A stretch of 35,101 nt of DNA. Origin: Lachnospiraceae bacterium (GTDB taxonomy: Bacteria > Bacillota > Clostridia > Lachnospirales > Lachnospiraceae). Within the stretch, counting starts at the first letter, position 1; every line of letters starts with the position of its first letter. Location: assembly GCA_017623215.1 (NCBI GenBank), contig JAGAPO010000067.1:1-35101 (forward strand). Direction: 5' to 3'. Shown one piece after another: positions 26,201-33,174 of this stretch. The notes below the pieces were generated by a model. That model was not told the origin of the DNA, searched no databases, and saw nothing but the letters and a program-made list of their open reading frames with translations. The position numbers were made by a program, and so were the translations under genes.

Positions 26201-26968
26201 GGGCGAAGCAGGCTGCTGTCCTGGAACCCGGATAAGGTCTATCGGAAAGAATATCGGGAAGAAATCGAGCGAATTCTTGGATATCAGTACCCGTACGAAG
26301 AAGAAAAAGGGGTTCCGGTTAAGCTTACCGTATCGGAATTAAAGAAGGCCGAGCAGAAGCTGGAATCAGAGGCCAAGTCTCTGATCCCTGAGGAAATCGA
26401 GCCGACGATTCCGCAGTTCATCAGCAAAAAGGAAGCGGTAACAGCTGCCGGACGCGGTACGCTCTATCATAAGCTTCTGCAGGGAATCCCGCTGCAGAGC
26501 GTGCGGACGGTCAAAGAGGTGACCGAATATATCCGAACGCAGACGGATAGGAAGCGGCTTCCCGCGCAGGCGCAGAGCCTGATAAGAAGCCAGGACATCG
26601 CGGCATTTTTGCAGACGGAGCTTGCGGAGCGGATGCGGAAGGCGGACAGAGAAGGAAGGCTGTACCGCGAGCAGGCATTTGTCATAGGGCTTCCTGCAAG
26701 GGAGTGCGGTTACGGAGAGAAGGCTGCGGATCCGGATCAGCAGATGTTAGTGCAGGGTATCATAGATGTCTGCCTGGAAGAAGAGGACGGACTGGTTCTG
26801 ATTGACTATAAGACCGATCATGTGCCGGAGGATGGGGAAGCGGTGCTGAAAGAGCGATACCGCGCGCAGCTTGATTTTTATGAGAAGGCGCTGGTGCAGA
26901 TGACCGGAAAACCGGTAAAGGAAAAACTGATCTATTCGTTTGCACTCAGAAAGATAATTGCATTATAA
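23255..26968 (+). CDS. addA: AddAB (RexAB) helicase-nuclease subunit A
   Basis: A 1237-residue UvrD/Rep-family superfamily 1A helicase with a C-terminal nuclease. Walker A AAAGSGKT is at 25-32, motif II IDEYQDSN near 390, KQSIYKFR near 425, motif V IHKSKGLEFP near 798, and motif VI VALTRAKEKL near 873. The nuclease motif LIDYKTDHV lies near 1182. It unwinds DNA 3'-5' and cuts the 3' strand in partnership with AddB. The start at 23255 has GGTGAGG and lies inside the last codons of addB. No frameshift or missing motif is seen. Confidence 0.96.
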   Translation: MAKVTWTDEQRKVIELRNRNILVSAAAGSGKTAVLVERIISLITEGDHPMDIDRLLIVTFTKAAAAEMRERIGAAIEERLLQDGGNEHLQRQQTLLHGAQITTIDSFCMYVVRNYFHLIDLDPAFRVGEEAELTLLRSDIIGELLERHYEAAEPEFLTFVECYAPGKSDQGLEELIGGLYEFARSYPWPEQWLEEQAGNFEVTSLEELNQKNWMKQLLAQLEEEVKDLMRRNDEAAAICMESGGPEQYLPAIKSDYDLLLSLTGYSRYEEYYRAFQNVSFVRLSAKRVPDVEEQKKETVKAIREEIKKGISDIIKEFFFQPPEEKLADMRNAAGAVRVLVDLTKEYARDFAAAKEEKNMLDFGDLEHFALRILVGEGQAAKELSAQFEEIMIDEYQDSNLVQETILNSISRERDGHPNVFMVGDVKQSIYKFRLARPELFLQKYLTYSAEDGLYQKIDLHKNFRSRAIVLHSANYIFEQIMTKGLGGIAYDESAALYPGASFPECEEGKVSESTEILILDGAKEETEDSEADSLLGTKDSQEEQESLKELEARMIAQRIEELTGQNGLSVWDKERKEYRPAEYRDIVILLRTMSGWSEVFAETFGALGIPAYADTQTGYFQTVEIKTMLNLLRILDNPRQDIPLAAVLYSPIVGLKSRHLARMRAEVKSAAPLCLYETIRRFAEDEGRREDELAEKVSLFLTQYDSWREQVPVLPVHELIELLFEQTGYYDYVSVMPAGERRERNMERLVVMAVQFEKAGYHGLFRFVRYVEKLLQYNVDYGEVSAAGENDNTVRIMSIHKSKGLEFPIVIVAGLGKAFNQSDARAKLVLHPDLGIGPDYIDPVLRIKAPTLLKKAVQRQIKLENLSEELRVLYVALTRAKEKLILTGSVKDFEKQSERWLGITRQPGREFLLHRLTTGGCFLDYIMPALVRHPDGRRFFEIGGVILEDAFAGEGAARYTLVRKKAGELAGAELIRQAERLDGRSRLLSWNPDKVYRKEYREEIERILGYQYPYEEEKGVPVKLTVSELKKAEQKLESEAKSLIPEEIEPTIPQFISKKEAVTAAGRGTLYHKLLQGIPLQSVRTVKEVTEYIRTQTDRKRLPAQAQSLIRSQDIAAFLQTELAERMRKADREGRLYREQAFVIGLPARECGYGEKAADPDQQMLVQGIIDVCLEEEDGLVLIDYKTDHVPEDGEAVLKERYRAQLDFYEKALVQMTGKPVKEKLIYSFALRKIIAL

Positions 26969-27175
26969 ACCGATAGAAACGAAAAAAGGAGGGATGTTAA
27001 AACAGCGGGCCTATATGAATAAACCTTTTGCTAAGGGGAATACTCTGGAAGAAATTTCTTGTTCTGCAGGAAGTGACTATAGCAAGACGCAGGTATTTCG
27101 AATACGGACGGAAGGAAACCACCTATCCGGCTGCAGAATGCAGGATATCGGAATACCCGCGGGATGGAGGCCCTT

Positions 27176-27373
27176 ATGGAAAAGAAGGAAAAGAAAAAGA
27201 AGAAGCCGATTGTACTGGAAGAGTTAAAACCGGAGGAGAAGATTAAATATGAGATCGCAGGAGAACTGGGATTGCTCGACCGGGTATTAAAGGAAGGCTG
27301 GGGAGCGCTCTCCGCTCAGGAGACCGGACGAATCGGCGGATTGGTTACCAGAAGAAAAAAAGAACAGCAGTAA
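27176..27373 (+). CDS. alpha/beta-type small acid-soluble spore protein
   Basis: A 65-residue protein with a Lys/Glu-rich N-terminus, then KYEIAGELGLLDRVLKEGWG and ETGRIGGLVTRR. The E-I-A-x-E-L-G segment is the site cut by the germination protease in alpha/beta SASPs. The GWG and GRIGG parts match the minor clostridial SASP type related to SspF. Such proteins coat spore DNA in the forespore and protect it from UV and heat. The start at 27176 has GGAGG five bases upstream. It lies 207 bases after addA; that gap has no supportable gene. Expression would be expected from a forespore sigma factor, but I do not see a convincing sigma-G box. Confidence 0.8.
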   Translation: MEKKEKKKKKPIVLEELKPEEKIKYEIAGELGLLDRVLKEGWGALSAQETGRIGGLVTRRKKEQQ

Positions 27374-27383
27374 GGAAAAAGAT

Positions 27384-27470
27384 GCTGCAAAAGCAGCCGC
27401 TTAAGAGCGATTGCCATTCACAACAGAATCTGACAGCGGTGTAAGAGGCCTGTGTTTTGCAGCAGATTCT
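27384..27470 (+). other. competing hairpins before the lipid kinase gene
   Basis: GCTGC (27384-27388) can pair locally with GCAGC (27393-27397) around AAAA. TGCTGCAAAA (27383-27392) can instead pair with TTTTGCAGCA (27455-27464), and AGAATCT (27425-27431) with AGATTCT (27464-27470). The alternatives exclude one another or cross like a pseudoknot. No T-run follows. Confidence 0.35.
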
Positions 27471-27491
27471 ACATAGAAATGAGGAATCACA

Positions 27492-28391
27492 GTGAAAAAA
27501 AGAATGCTATTTATTTATAACCCCAATGCGGGAAAGGGAAAGATCCGGGGACAGCTTTCGGAGATTCTGGATGTATTTTCCAGAACAGACTATGAAGTGA
27601 TTGTTCACGCGACAACGGGAAAGCTGGATGCAAAGAGCGTCGCAAAAGCGTATGCATTGGAAGATGCGTGTGATCTGATTGTATGTTCCGGCGGAGACGG
27701 AACGGTCAACGAGGTGGCCGGAGGGCTGATGGAGTGCGGAAAGGATATCCCGGTTGGATATATTCCGACGGGGACGACAAATGATTTCGGCTATAGCCTG
27801 AAGCTCTCAAAGAACATGGTGCAGGCGGCTGAGTGTGCCGTGAACGGGACTGCGTTCGCCTGTGATATGGGCAGCCTGAATGGGGAATATTTTGCGTATA
27901 CGGCCGCATTTGGAATCTTTACGAACGTATCCTACGATACACCGCAGACGGCCAAGAACATACTGGGCCGAATGGCTTATATACTCAGCGGAATTAAGCG
28001 GCTGCCCGAGACAAAAAAATGTCATCTAAAGATAAGGCATAACGGCGTGGAGATCGAAGATGATTTCCTGTACGGAATGTTCGCGAACTCTGATTCAGTC
28101 GGAGGCTTCAAGGGAATTACCGGCAAGGATGTCCTGCTGGATGACGGCTTCTATGAGATGCTTCTCATTAAGATGCCGCAGACCTTGATGGAGCTGCAGG
28201 CGATCGTGAATCATCTGCTGACCGGACAGCTGAATAACGAAAGAATCTATCTGGCCAGAGTGAATGAAGTCGAGCTGGAATCCGAAGAGGAGATTCCGTG
28301 GTCGCTTGACGGCGAATACGGCGGAAGTCATAAAGAGGTCCGGATTAAGGTCTACAAACAGGCGGTACATTTTATGCGGGATCAGTTCTGA
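27492..28391 (+). CDS. diacylglycerol kinase-type lipid kinase (DgkB/YegS family)
   Basis: A 299-residue soluble kinase of the DAGK catalytic family, which phosphorylates diacylglycerol or related lipids so they re-enter phospholipid synthesis. Visible motifs are IYNPNAGKGK at the N-terminus, the ATP-binding SGGDGTVNEV (D69 region), and PTGTTNDFG near 92. A C-terminal beta-sandwich ends with WSLDGEYGG, which holds the conserved Asp-Gly-Glu. The start is the GTG at 27492, with GAGGAA five bases upstream; the ATG at codon 5 would cut into the first strand. Its 3' end overlaps the convergent ROK gene by ten bases. Exact lipid substrate is not determinable. Confidence 0.88.
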   Translation: MKKRMLFIYNPNAGKGKIRGQLSEILDVFSRTDYEVIVHATTGKLDAKSVAKAYALEDACDLIVCSGGDGTVNEVAGGLMECGKDIPVGYIPTGTTNDFGYSLKLSKNMVQAAECAVNGTAFACDMGSLNGEYFAYTAAFGIFTNVSYDTPQTAKNILGRMAYILSGIKRLPETKKCHLKIRHNGVEIEDDFLYGMFANSDSVGGFKGITGKDVLLDDGFYEMLLIKMPQTLMELQAIVNHLLTGQLNNERIYLARVNEVELESEEEIPWSLDGEYGGSHKEVRIKVYKQAVHFMRDQF

Positions 28392-29590
28392 GTATCCGGG
28401 CTATTCGAAGCGAAGGGCAGCTGCTCAATGCCGAGAAAGCTGCGAACCACAACATTAATTCCGCCCGTAAGAGCGGCGTAATCGCCGAGTCTTGCGGGCT
28501 GCAGGGTAAGATCCCGCCTTGCGCTTCCGGGAAGAGCCGCGAGCACGCGCTCGCACACATCCGGAAAGGCTGTTGTAAAGGAACTGTTCAGGAACAATAC
28601 TTCCGGATCAAAGCAATTCAGAATATTGGAGATTCCGATTGCCAGATTCTGAATGAATTCATCAAAGACACGGACGGCGGCAGGCATTCCTGCGTGAACG
28701 GCTCTTGCAAAATCTGCGAACGAAGGTGCGGAAAGTGCCAGGGCGTCCGTATCGGTTCCGGAGGAAAGGGCGGAAGCTGACAAAGCATTTGCGTATTCTG
28801 CAAGAACTGCGCGCTCAGAGACATACTGCTCCAGACATCCGCGGTTCCCGCAGGGACAGCGGCGTCCGCCGCGCACAATGACGGTATGGCCGAACTCACC
28901 GGCGCGTCCGGTGTGGCCGGAGTATAATTTGCGGTTCAGAATCAGACCCATTCCGACACCGGCGTGGATGCTTAGATTGGCGATATTTTTATGATTGCCC
29001 GGCAGCACGGCATATTCGCCGATTGCGGAGAGGTTGGCTTCATTGTGAACGAAGACAGGAACGTCGAATTCTTCGGCAATCCAGGTCCCAAGGGGAAGAT
29101 CCGCGATCTCATAGTAGGGAGTAAAAATGATCTCATTGTGCTTGGTGATTCCGTGAATTGCAAGGCAGATTCCGACCAGACCGTAAGGAGTCATTGCTTC
29201 CGGGCATACCGAGCGGATCAGAGCGCAGATGCGCTCGCGCAGGCGGTCGGATGGCGGAGTGGCAATCTGTCGGCAGACGCGGGAGCCGCAGAGCAGATCC
29301 GAACACATCGCGGAGGTGACGGAGGTTCCCACTTCCACACTGATCGCGTAGCCGCACTTCTTATGAAATCCTAACAGAATAGGCTTTCTGCCAAGACTGG
29401 TATCATCACTTCCGATCTCAAGAACAAGATTCTGATCAAGCAGATCCTGTACAATTGCGGACACCGTGGCCTTAGTCAGGCCGAGCTCCTTTGAAATAGC
29501 AGCTCTGGATATCGGCTGCTTATTGATGATGGTCTCCAGTACCAGCTTACTGTTAATATCACGTATCAGTTCTCTGCTTCCAAGCTTCAT
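28382..29590 (-). CDS. xylR: ROK-family repressor, XylR-like
   Basis: A 402-residue transcription factor. Residues about 5-65 are a winged helix-turn-helix (ISRAAISKELGLTKATVSAI). The rest is a ROK sugar-binding domain with the zinc motif CPCGNRGCLEQ near 245-255 and the glycine-rich IHAGVGMGLIL and GHTGRAGEFGH loops. XylR/NagC-type ROK proteins bind palindromic operators and release them when sugar binds. The gene is divergent from xylulokinase, and two operator-like palindromes lie between them, so xylose-pathway control is the simplest reading. The start has AAGGAT upstream. Assignment to XylR rests on gene context, not on specificity residues. Confidence 0.8.
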   Translation of the reverse strand: MKLGSRELIRDINSKLVLETIINKQPISRAAISKELGLTKATVSAIVQDLLDQNLVLEIGSDDTSLGRKPILLGFHKKCGYAISVEVGTSVTSAMCSDLLCGSRVCRQIATPPSDRLRERICALIRSVCPEAMTPYGLVGICLAIHGITKHNEIIFTPYYEIADLPLGTWIAEEFDVPVFVHNEANLSAIGEYAVLPGNHKNIANLSIHAGVGMGLILNRKLYSGHTGRAGEFGHTVIVRGGRRCPCGNRGCLEQYVSERAVLAEYANALSASALSSGTDTDALALSAPSFADFARAVHAGMPAAVRVFDEFIQNLAIGISNILNCFDPEVLFLNSSFTTAFPDVCERVLAALPGSARRDLTLQPARLGDYAALTGGINVVVRSFLGIEQLPFASNSPDTQN

Positions 29591-29631
29591 GAGGCGTATC
29601 CTTTCCGTCTGAAAAATATGCGAAGTATTTC

Positions 29632-29660
29632 TTGACAGTTGATTTATTCACTGTTATCAT
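29632..29660 (+). promoter_or_regulatory. sigma-A promoter toward xylB
   Basis: A perfect TTGACA (29632-29637), a 17-base spacer and TATCAT (29655-29660), with TG one base before the -10 box. The leader from here to the xylB ATG is about 145 bases and contains the hairpin block at 29670-29741. Confidence 0.75.
29635..29654. promoter_or_regulatory. ROK operator-like palindrome A
   Basis: ACAGT-N10-ACTGT fills the spacer between the -35 and -10 boxes of the xylB promoter. Its core AGTTGATTTATTCACT resembles the reverse complement of site B (AGTTTATTTACTGAACT), so both may be bound by the divergent ROK repressor. Confidence 0.45.
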
Positions 29661-29752
29661 TATACCATATTCCTGGGCGCGTTCTTTGCGCCCATCACAA
29701 GTTGCGGAGCAACTTGCAAGGGCTCAGCGTAAGCTGAGACTATTATACCATA
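29659..29752. mobile_element. three-hairpin insertion with 11-bp direct repeats
   Basis: ATTATACCATA occurs at 29659-29669 and again at 29742-29752. Between them 72 bases fold into three consecutive hairpins: GGGCGC/GCGCCC (29675-29680, 29688-29693), CAAGTTGC/GCAACTTG (29698-29705, 29709-29716) and CTCAGC/GCTGAG (29723-29728, 29733-29738). The flanking repeat looks like a target-site duplication left by a small non-autonomous palindromic element that landed at the -10 box of the xylB promoter. There is no open reading frame. Confidence 0.5.
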
Positions 29753-29757
29753 ATCTA

Positions 29758-29778
29758 TTAGTTCAGTAAATAAACTAA
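29758..29778. promoter_or_regulatory. ROK operator-like palindrome B
   Basis: TTAGTT-N9-AACTAA. These half-sites are those known for the xylose repressor XylR in Bacillus. The site lies 34 bases before the xylB start codon, where a bound repressor would block transcription. Confidence 0.6.
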
Positions 29779-29812
29779 ATGAAAAAAGTAGAAATTTTAA
29801 GGAGGCAATGCA

Positions 29813-31291
29813 ATGCTGTATATCGGAGTTGACCTTGGAACCTCGTCCATTAAGCTGCTGATGATGGATGAAACCGGAGACATTAAGAGAATCGTATCGA
29901 AGGAGTATCCGCTGTATTTTCCGAAGACCGGATGGTCGGAGCAAAAGCCCGAGGACTGGTATGAAAGGTTCGTAGAGGCGGTAAAGGAGCTGACGGACGG
30001 ATTTGATAAGAATACGATTGACGGCATCAGCTTTTCCGGCCAGATGCATGGACTGGTGATTCTGGATGAGAATGACGAGGTGATTCGTCCCGCGATCCTC
30101 TGGAATGACGGACGAACCCAGGAGGAGTGCGACTATCTGAATCAGGAGATCGGAAGAGAGGTTATCTCCTCGTATACTGCGAATATGGCGCTGACCGGCT
30201 TTACTGCGCCGAAGCTTCTGTGGGTGAAGAAGCATGAGCCTGAGAATTTTGCAAGAATTAAGAAGATTATGCTACCGAAGGATTACCTGGCGTATCGCCT
30301 GTCGGGAGTGCATTGCACGGACGTGTCCGATGCTTCCGGTATGCTGTTATTAGATGTTAAGAACAAATGCTGGTCCAAAGAGATGCTGGATATCGTAGGG
30401 ATCCAAGAGGAACAGCTTGCGAAGATCTATGAGAGTTACGAAGCAGTTGGAACGATAACGGAAAGGGCGAGCGCTGAGACCGGCCTTCCGATAAGTGTAA
30501 AGGTAGTTGCGGGCGGCGGCGATCAGGCGGTCGGCGCGGTTGGAACCGGTACGGTCGGACATGGCATGTGCAGCGTATCGCTCGGAACCTCCGGAACTGT
30601 GTTCATTGCAAGTAAGGAATTCGCAGTGGATGAGAATAATTCGCTTCATTCCTTCGCGGATGCTTCAGGCAAGTTCCACTTTATGGGCTGTATGCTTTCT
30701 GCTGCGGCATCCAATAAGTGGTGGATGGATGAAATCATCGGAACGAAGGAATACGGTGCGGAACAGGCAAAGATTGCGGGACTTGGTGAGAACAAGGTGT
30801 ATTTCCTGCCGTACCTGATGGGAGAGAGAACCCCTCATAATAACCCGAACGCAAGAGGAACGTTTACCGGCCTTACGATGGATACCAGCCGTGCGGATAT
30901 GACGCAGGCGGTATTGGAGGGTGTCGCATTTGCGCTTCGCGATTCCGTGGAGATCGCAAAGGACCTCGGCGTGTCAATTGAGCGCATCCGCATCAACGGC
31001 GGCGGAGCAAAGAGCCCTTTGTGGTGTGAGATTATGGCGAATGTTCTGAACGTAAAGGTGGATAAGATCAACAGTGAGGAAGGGCCCGGCTTTGGCGCAG
31101 CAATTCTTGCGGCAGTTGGCTGCGGAATCTATCCGAATGTGGAGGAAGCATGTGCGAAGCTGATCAAGGTGGTAAGCACAACGGAGCAGAACGCGGAGCT
31201 GGTTGAGAAATATAATAAGAAATATCAGGTATTCAAGGCCCTGTATCCGGCGCTGAAGGACATGTTCGACAGAATGGCGGATGCAGAGTAA
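29813..31291 (+). CDS. xylB: xylulokinase
   Basis: A 492-residue FGGY-family kinase that phosphorylates D-xylulose, leading to the pentose phosphate pathway. The N-terminal phosphate loop is YIGVDLGTSSIKL. FSGQMHGLV near 74 is a substrate-binding signature of xylulokinases. The catalytic Asp lies in GGGDQAVGAVGTG near 233-245, GERTPHNNPNARG is near 336, and the adenosine-binding GGGAKSPLW closes the C-terminal half. Length and motif order match XylB well. AAGGAGG is ideally spaced before the ATG. Xylose isomerase (xylA) is not in the window. The gene is followed by a tract of degenerate 16-bp repeats. Confidence 0.93.
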   Translation: MLYIGVDLGTSSIKLLMMDETGDIKRIVSKEYPLYFPKTGWSEQKPEDWYERFVEAVKELTDGFDKNTIDGISFSGQMHGLVILDENDEVIRPAILWNDGRTQEECDYLNQEIGREVISSYTANMALTGFTAPKLLWVKKHEPENFARIKKIMLPKDYLAYRLSGVHCTDVSDASGMLLLDVKNKCWSKEMLDIVGIQEEQLAKIYESYEAVGTITERASAETGLPISVKVVAGGGDQAVGAVGTGTVGHGMCSVSLGTSGTVFIASKEFAVDENNSLHSFADASGKFHFMGCMLSAAASNKWWMDEIIGTKEYGAEQAKIAGLGENKVYFLPYLMGERTPHNNPNARGTFTGLTMDTSRADMTQAVLEGVAFALRDSVEIAKDLGVSIERIRINGGGAKSPLWCEIMANVLNVKVDKINSEEGPGFGAAILAAVGCGIYPNVEEACAKLIKVVSTTEQNAELVEKYNKKYQVFKALYPALKDMFDRMADAE

Positions 31292-31297
31292 AGAGAC

Positions 31298-31402
31298 GCA
31301 GGTAAAAAGGGTGCGGAATTAAAAGAATGCGGAATTAAAAGGATACGGAGTGAAAAGAATGCATAGTTAAAAGGATGCATACGGCATAAGAATGCGGAAT
31401 GA
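31298..31402 (+). repeat. degenerate 16-bp tandem repeats after xylB
   Basis: About six units with consensus GCGGAATTAAAAGRAT: clear copies start at 31313, 31329, 31345 and 31361, with weaker ones at 31298 and 31377 and a partial one at 31394. The A-runs keep a 16-base phase. No reading frame is maintained, because stops occur in the TAAAAG units. Confidence 0.75.
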
Positions 31403-31433
31403 CCGGAGCGGGAGAACGTCCCTGCTCCGGTCA
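31401..31433. terminator. GC-rich hairpin between xylB and the isomerase gene
   Basis: GACCGGAGC (31401-31409) pairs with GCTCCGGTC (31425-31433), extended by GGGA/TCCC across a one-base bulge. There is no T-run on either side, so termination would be weak or the hairpin may only protect 3' ends of the two convergent transcripts. Confidence 0.5.
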
Positions 31434-31445
31434 TACTCGTAGGGC

Positions 31446-32276
31446 CTATAGGAATTTCATCAATTTATCCGCAGCGAGGCCGCAAAAATTCAGATAATCG
31501 TTCCATAGAGCCTCATTGGCACGAGCCAGCTTTACTTCGAGAGAGAAAGGCCCTGAAAAATGGCCGCCGCCAAGGACCGGAAGCAGAGTCTGCCAGTCAA
31601 CGGAACCGATTGCGGGGCAAAGATGAAGATCGTAGGTCTCGAAATTATTATGGATATGTACAATCTTAACTCGCTCTCCGAGGCGTTCCAAGACCTGCTT
31701 TTTATCATAAGGCATGAGATTGGCATGGCCGAAATCCCAGCAGATTCCGATGTGGTCGGACTGCAGGCCGTCTACAAGAGCAATATGATCCTCCGGATCT
31801 GCGGTGAAAAAATGATACTGCGGGCAGTCGGGGAAGATCGGAATATTCTCGACGGCAATTCCGACATTGCATTGTTCGGCAGTTTCAAGGTATTTTTTCA
31901 GCTTCTCTGTGTTGTCATACATGGCGCGCTTGGGATCATATCCATAGTTGGTGGAGCTCATAGGATGAAACGCGCCCCATTTAATTCCCAATACGCTCAT
32001 ACTTTTAAGGGCATTGCGGATCTTGCGTTCCATTTCCTCCTCGTATCGTTCGCTTGAGACAAAGATTCCGTAGAACGGGAGATGAACCTGGGCGGCAGTC
32101 AGTTCTGCACGCTCAAGGACCTCTTGAAGGCGTCTGGAATTATCGTACCATACCGCATCATCTAAAAAATGTTTGGAAAATTCGATGTCAATTCCGTCAA
32201 ATCCGGCTTGTCTGACAGCTGACAGAATATCCGGATTCATGCAGTCGTCCGTTGAGATTTGTATAATCTTAAGCAT
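31446..32276 (-). CDS. sugar phosphate isomerase/epimerase-like TIM-barrel protein
   Basis: A 276-residue protein of the xylose isomerase-like/AP endonuclease 2 family. Expected metal and substrate ligands at strand ends are present: H65 (VHLPF), H104 (FHPM), E143 (VENIP), D181 and H184 (CWDFGHAN), H207/H209 (VHIHNN) and E247 (LEVKL). These resemble sugar epimerases such as IolE/IolI or hydroxypyruvate isomerases rather than DNA-repair endonuclease IV; the substrate cannot be named. GGAGG lies before the start at 32276. It is convergent with xylB and divergent from the PAP2 gene, so it has its own promoter. Degenerate tandem repeats lie on both flanks. Confidence 0.78.
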   Translation of the reverse strand: MLKIIQISTDDCMNPDILSAVRQAGFDGIDIEFSKHFLDDAVWYDNSRRLQEVLERAELTAAQVHLPFYGIFVSSERYEEEMERKIRNALKSMSVLGIKWGAFHPMSSTNYGYDPKRAMYDNTEKLKKYLETAEQCNVGIAVENIPIFPDCPQYHFFTADPEDHIALVDGLQSDHIGICWDFGHANLMPYDKKQVLERLGERVKIVHIHNNFETYDLHLCPAIGSVDWQTLLPVLGGGHFSGPFSLEVKLARANEALWNDYLNFCGLAADKLMKFL

Positions 32277-32308
32277 TGGAAATACCTCCTGTCATATTCC
32301 TTTGATAC

Positions 32309-32317
32309 AGTATAGCA
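32309..32317 (-). promoter_or_regulatory. extended -10 promoter of the isomerase gene
   Basis: On the minus strand TGC followed by TATACT (-10 box at 32309-32314). No good -35 box is seen at the usual distance, which is typical of extended -10 promoters. Confidence 0.5.
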
Positions 32318-32422
32318 TTTAGAATAAAAGGGGAAAAGGGGAAAAATGTGTGATTGGAGAAAATAAGTGAATTCTTACTTGAATTTTGAAGGAAATGCAG
32401 CGATAATAGAAACAGAGAGAAC

Positions 32423-32490
32423 GCAGGAAAAAGGGCTGTAGGCAAATGGCCTGCAGGGAAAAAAGCTGCAGGGAAAAGCCCTGCGGAAGG
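32423..32490 (+). repeat. degenerate 15-bp tandem repeats before the PAP2 gene
   Basis: Five imperfect units of roughly CCTGCAGGGAAAAxx (clearest at 32450-32464 and 32465-32478) with A-runs in phase. The last two units also form a small hairpin, GCAGGG with CCCTGC. The tract ends about ten bases before the AGGAGG of the PAP2 gene. Confidence 0.6.
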
Positions 32491-32507
32491 AAGAGGAGGA
32501 AGAAGGG

Positions 32508-33101
32508 ATGGATAAGATACTTCAATTTGACTGGGCCGTATTTCAGTTCGTAGAGCAGTACATATGGGCTGACTGGCTGACCCCGATTATGGTATTCTTC
32601 ACGCATTTGGGAGAAGGCGGAATGATATGGATTCTGATATCGGTGATGTTCTTACTGACAAAGAAATACCGGAAGGCCGGAGTGACCATGCTTTGTGCGC
32701 TTCTGGTCATGCAGATTGGCAATAATGAGATCTTAAAGGAACTGATTGCGCGAACCAGACCATTCAACCTAAAAGAGTGGCAGGAGATCTTTGTCTTCCC
32801 CGAGATGATTGCACGGCCCTCAAGCTGGTCGTTCCCTTCCGGGCATACGTCATCGGGATTTGCGGCGGTAACTGCGCTTGCAATTACGACGAAAAAGGCC
32901 AGATTCGCAGTTCCGGGGTATATACTTGCGGCGATCATTGCATTTACACGAATCTATGTACACGTACATTATTGTACGGATATTCTCGGCGGAATTGCGG
33001 TTGGACTGATATACGGAGTTCTGGGCTATTTGCTTGGAAGCGCGGTCTATCACGCGATTGTGAAGAAGTGGGCGAAGAGAACGGTAAAAAAGAAAGCGTA
33101 A
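32508..33101 (+). CDS. PAP2-family membrane phosphatase
   Basis: A 197-residue integral membrane protein with about five to six helices. The three PAP2 signature motifs are intact: K77 and R84-P (KELIARTRP), PSGHTSS with catalytic H113, and R148 with nucleophile H154 and D158 (TRIYVHVHYCTD). Such enzymes remove phosphate from lipid phosphates outside the membrane, for example undecaprenyl diphosphate or phosphatidic acid; which one is not determinable. The start at 32508 has GAGGAGG. The C-terminus is basic (KKWAKRTVKKKA). The gene appears monocistronic. Confidence 0.88.
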   Translation: MDKILQFDWAVFQFVEQYIWADWLTPIMVFFTHLGEGGMIWILISVMFLLTKKYRKAGVTMLCALLVMQIGNNEILKELIARTRPFNLKEWQEIFVFPEMIARPSSWSFPSGHTSSGFAAVTALAITTKKARFAVPGYILAAIIAFTRIYVHVHYCTDILGGIAVGLIYGVLGYLLGSAVYHAIVKKWAKRTVKKKA

Positions 33102-33111
33102 GGAATAAAAG

Positions 33112-33150
33112 GGGCAGACGCCTGACGGAATACAGCCGCGGCGCCTGCCC
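33112..33150. terminator. GC-rich hairpin between PAP2 and beta-helix genes
   Basis: GGGCAGACGCC (33112-33122) pairs with GGCGCCTGCCC (33140-33150) apart from one mismatch. A short TGTTT follows on the plus strand and AAAA/TTTT-rich bases on the other side, so it can weakly end either convergent gene. Confidence 0.55.
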
Positions 33151-33174
33151 TGTTTGGATTACCTGTTTGGATTA
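33149..33174. repeat. exact 13-bp tandem duplication at a stop codon
   Basis: CCTGTTTGGATTA occurs twice in direct succession (33149-33161, 33162-33174), followed by GTTTGG. The second copy includes the stop codon of the minus-strand beta-helix gene. It is probably a recent slippage duplication with no effect on the protein. Confidence 0.7.

Noticed and set aside
26994..27227. 77-codon frame with a GGAGGG directly against its ATG, between addA and the spore protein
   Set aside because: The Shine-Dalgarno spacing is essentially zero, the frame overlaps the spore protein gene out of frame, and its end is an unnatural Arg/Lys run produced by the spore protein's lysine codons.
31298..31402. CRISPR array
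   Set aside because: Units are 16 bases, directly abutting and without unique spacers; no cas genes are present.
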